DNA from: Phytohabitans flavus
GTDB lineage: Bacteria; Actinomycetota; Actinomycetes; Mycobacteriales; Micromonosporaceae
Length of the DNA: 64,000 nucleotides
Direction of reading: 5' to 3'
Assembly (NCBI RefSeq): GCF_011764545.1
Contig: NZ_AP022870.1
Coordinates: forward strand, 3,952,001-4,016,000
Within the stretch, counting starts at the first letter, position 1. Every line of letters begins with the position of its first letter. The notes under the pieces were generated by a model. That model did not search any database, was not told where the DNA came from, and saw only the letters and a program-made list of their open reading frames with translations. The position numbers and the translations under genes are program-made. Shown here piece after piece: positions 62,465-64,000 of this stretch.

Positions 62465-64000
62465 TCACGAGCCGGCAGTTAGTACCGCTTCGTCGACCGG
62501 GGCGATGATCGTCGCGCCGTCCGGGGCGCTCGGGGTGAGCCGGACCGGGCGGCCGTTGGCGAGGTCGTCGGCGGTACAGACGTAGCGCCGGGTCACCATG
62601 AACTCCCACCACGGGTCGCGCGCGCACACCCGTGGGCCCATCCGGTCGCCGTGCACGACAAGCGCGGTCAGCGCGGGCCAGGTGACCTGGTCCACGTCCA
62701 GCACCGCCGGCCGGCCATCCGTGTACCGGGCCAGCGCGGCCATCACCGCCGGCATGTCGGGGATGTGCTCGGGTAGCTTGCGCAACGCCGGTGCGCCGCT
62801 GCCGACCCCCAGCGCCCCGATCACCACGGCCGCCACGAGCCACGCCGACAGGCGCCGCTCCCCCACGGCCACGAGCGGCGCCGGCAGCCGCCGGTGGTCG
62901 GGCGCGGACGACACGAGGCCGGCGACCAGGCGCCGCGCGGCCGGCGAGGAGGCGGCGGCGGCCACCCCGACCCAGATCAGCAGCAGCGGTACCGCTCGCG
63001 TGAACTCCCCGACGTACGTGAAGCTAAGATCGTCGATGGCTTGGGCCACGTACCCGGTGAATAGAACAAGGGCCACCGCGGCCGCACAGATGCCCGCAGC
63101 GAGGAAGCGGCGCGGGGATCCGGCCGGCAGGCGGCGGGTGAGCCACGCGGCGCCGCCGAAGAGCACGACCGCGGCCGCGGCGCCCAGCGGGGGCCACGCG
63201 GCGTAGTAGCCGAGCACGTAGCGCGCGATCTCGCCCGCGGCGGGCGTGGCGTGCGCGCCGCCGTAGCGGAAGTACAGCCCGAACTCGCCCGGCCAGTGCA
63301 GGTACAGGTTGAGCCCGATCGGCAGCGCGAAGACCGCGAGCACCACGGCCGCCACCGTCACCGCCGCCCGGGACTCGCGCCACTCCCGCCGGCCGGTCCA
63401 CAGCGACGCGGCCACCGCGAGGCCGGCCAGCACCGGGGCGAAGAGCAGGAAGCTCACGTGCCCGTGTACCAGCAGCGCCGCCGCCAGCACGAGCAGCGGC
63501 AGGTGCGCCACGCGGCCGGCGGCCACCGAGGCGGCGGCGGTGAGCAGCAGCAGGAACGGGGCCAGGTACAGGTAGGGCATCCACGCCGAGGCCAGGATCG
63601 CGGGCTGCACCGCGAAGTACAGGATCCCGGCCGCGCCGCAGAGGGCGGTCGCCGCGCGCGAGCCGGTCCAGCTGTGGAAGATGGCCAGGCTGAGGCCGAG
63701 GAGTACCGAGTTGAGCGCGAGCAACGCCAGCCACTGGCCGTTCCACGGGGTGGGTACGACGCCGAGCAGGTCGTAGAAGAACCACTCGCCGAACGCCTGC
63801 ACGTAGAAGAAGGCCGGGCCCGGGTGGTGGAAGCCGAGCCGTGAGTAGTTGCCGACCAGCAGGTCGAAGTGCTTGGCGTCGGCCGTGATGATCGAGTTCG
63901 CGGCGAAGTCGCCGCGCTCGTACACCACCCTGCCGAAGGCGATGGGGTTGCGCAGCAGCAGCAACCCGAAGAGCGAACCCGCCGCGACGGCGAGGACGGC
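62465..64000 (-). CDS. polytopic membrane protein, GT-C-like (N-terminus beyond window)
   Basis: At least 511 residues, still open at the window edge. About 11 membrane segments follow a first extracytoplasmic loop with acidic and aromatic residues (ERGDFAANSIITADAKHFDL; LGFHHPGPAFFYVQAF), as in GT-C-fold glycosyltransferases, which keep their catalytic Asp/Glu in this loop. The C-terminal 130 residues are extracytoplasmic (PEHIPDMPAVMAALARYTDG) with two cysteines. The family is not certain. The start is outside the window. Confidence 0.7.
   Translation of the reverse strand, partial: AVLAVAAGSLFGLLLLRNPIAFGRVVYERGDFAANSIITADAKHFDLLVGNYSRLGFHHPGPAFFYVQAFGEWFFYDLLGVVPTPWNGQWLALLALNSVLLGLSLAIFHSWTGSRAATALCGAAGILYFAVQPAILASAWMPYLYLAPFLLLLTAAASVAAGRVAHLPLLVLAAALLVHGHVSFLLFAPVLAGLAVAASLWTGRREWRESRAAVTVAAVVLAVFALPIGLNLYLHWPGEFGLYFRYGGAHATPAAGEIARYVLGYYAAWPPLGAAAAVVLFGGAAWLTRRLPAGSPRRFLAAGICAAAVALVLFTGYVAQAIDDLSFTYVGEFTRAVPLLLIWVGVAAAASSPAARRLVAGLVSSAPDHRRLPAPLVAVGERRLSAWLVAAVVIGALGVGSGAPALRKLPEHIPDMPAVMAALARYTDGRPAVLDVDQVTWPALTALVVHGDRMGPRVCARDPWWEFMVTRRYVCTADDLANGRPVRLTPSAPDGATIIAPVDEAVLTAGS

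Overview
The window is very GC-rich, almost fully coding DNA from a filamentous actinomycete. The family content (MbtH-dependent siderophore NRPS with IdeR/DmdR-type boxes, SecA2, glucosyl-3-phosphoglycerate synthase, SigE-family ECF sigma factor, AA10 chitin-active LPMO, IS110 transposon) and the frequent GTG starts with 4-base GTGA/ATGA overlaps fit Micromonosporaceae or a close relative. The placement is inferred from gene content only.

1-8.7 kb: the end of one ABC half-exporter and a complete second half (a heterodimer with one degenerate ATP site), a small CxxC protein, a 970-bp foldback element, a three-gene operon with an M48 metalloprotease, and a membrane-anchored protein of unknown role. 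8.7-31.1 kb: a hydroxamate siderophore locus. On the minus strand lie an ornithine N5-monooxygenase, a lipoprotein siderophore receptor, a five-module NRPS of about 5,800 residues (A-MT-T / C-A-T / C-A-MT-T / C-A-T / C-A-T-E, no thioesterase) and an MbtH protein. Divergently lie an N-hydroxyornithine formyltransferase and a large LuxR-type regulator. Two iron boxes sit in the divergent promoter. The likely product is a pentapeptide hydroxamate siderophore with two N-methylated residues.

31-33.2 kb: a repeat element and an IS110-family insertion with a long untranslated leader that may encode a bridge RNA. 33.2-46 kb: an IscA-like protein, a MazF-like toxin, an ECF sigma factor with a membrane partner, a secreted LPMO with its terminator, an LVIVD-repeat protein, a DUF305 protein, a NarL/DesK-type two-component system divergent from an ABC exporter, a DUF3500 protein, a second foldback element, a STAS protein and a methyltransferase. 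46-57.1 kb: dihydrolipoyl dehydrogenase, SecA2, an MDR dehydrogenase and a Gfo/Idh/MocA oxidoreductase on the minus strand, divergent from GpgS and a GT4 glycosyltransferase; then a ribosome-hibernation-like protein, a membrane protein and an MFS permease. 57.1-64 kb: another repeat element interrupted by a 139-bp MITE, a MatB-like malonyl-CoA synthetase, a DinB-like protein, a DMT permease, a GCS2-family ligase and a truncated membrane protein.

Two patterns cut across the window. First, eight genes carry ten single-base frame breaks, every one in a run of 3-5 G or C and every one repaired by adding one base. This looks like systematic base-calling error, and those genes are annotated as intact. 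Second, three families of intergenic palindromic repeats recur (a 70-bp element end, a 48-bp palindrome and a 60-bp palindrome), mostly at or touching gene 3' ends.
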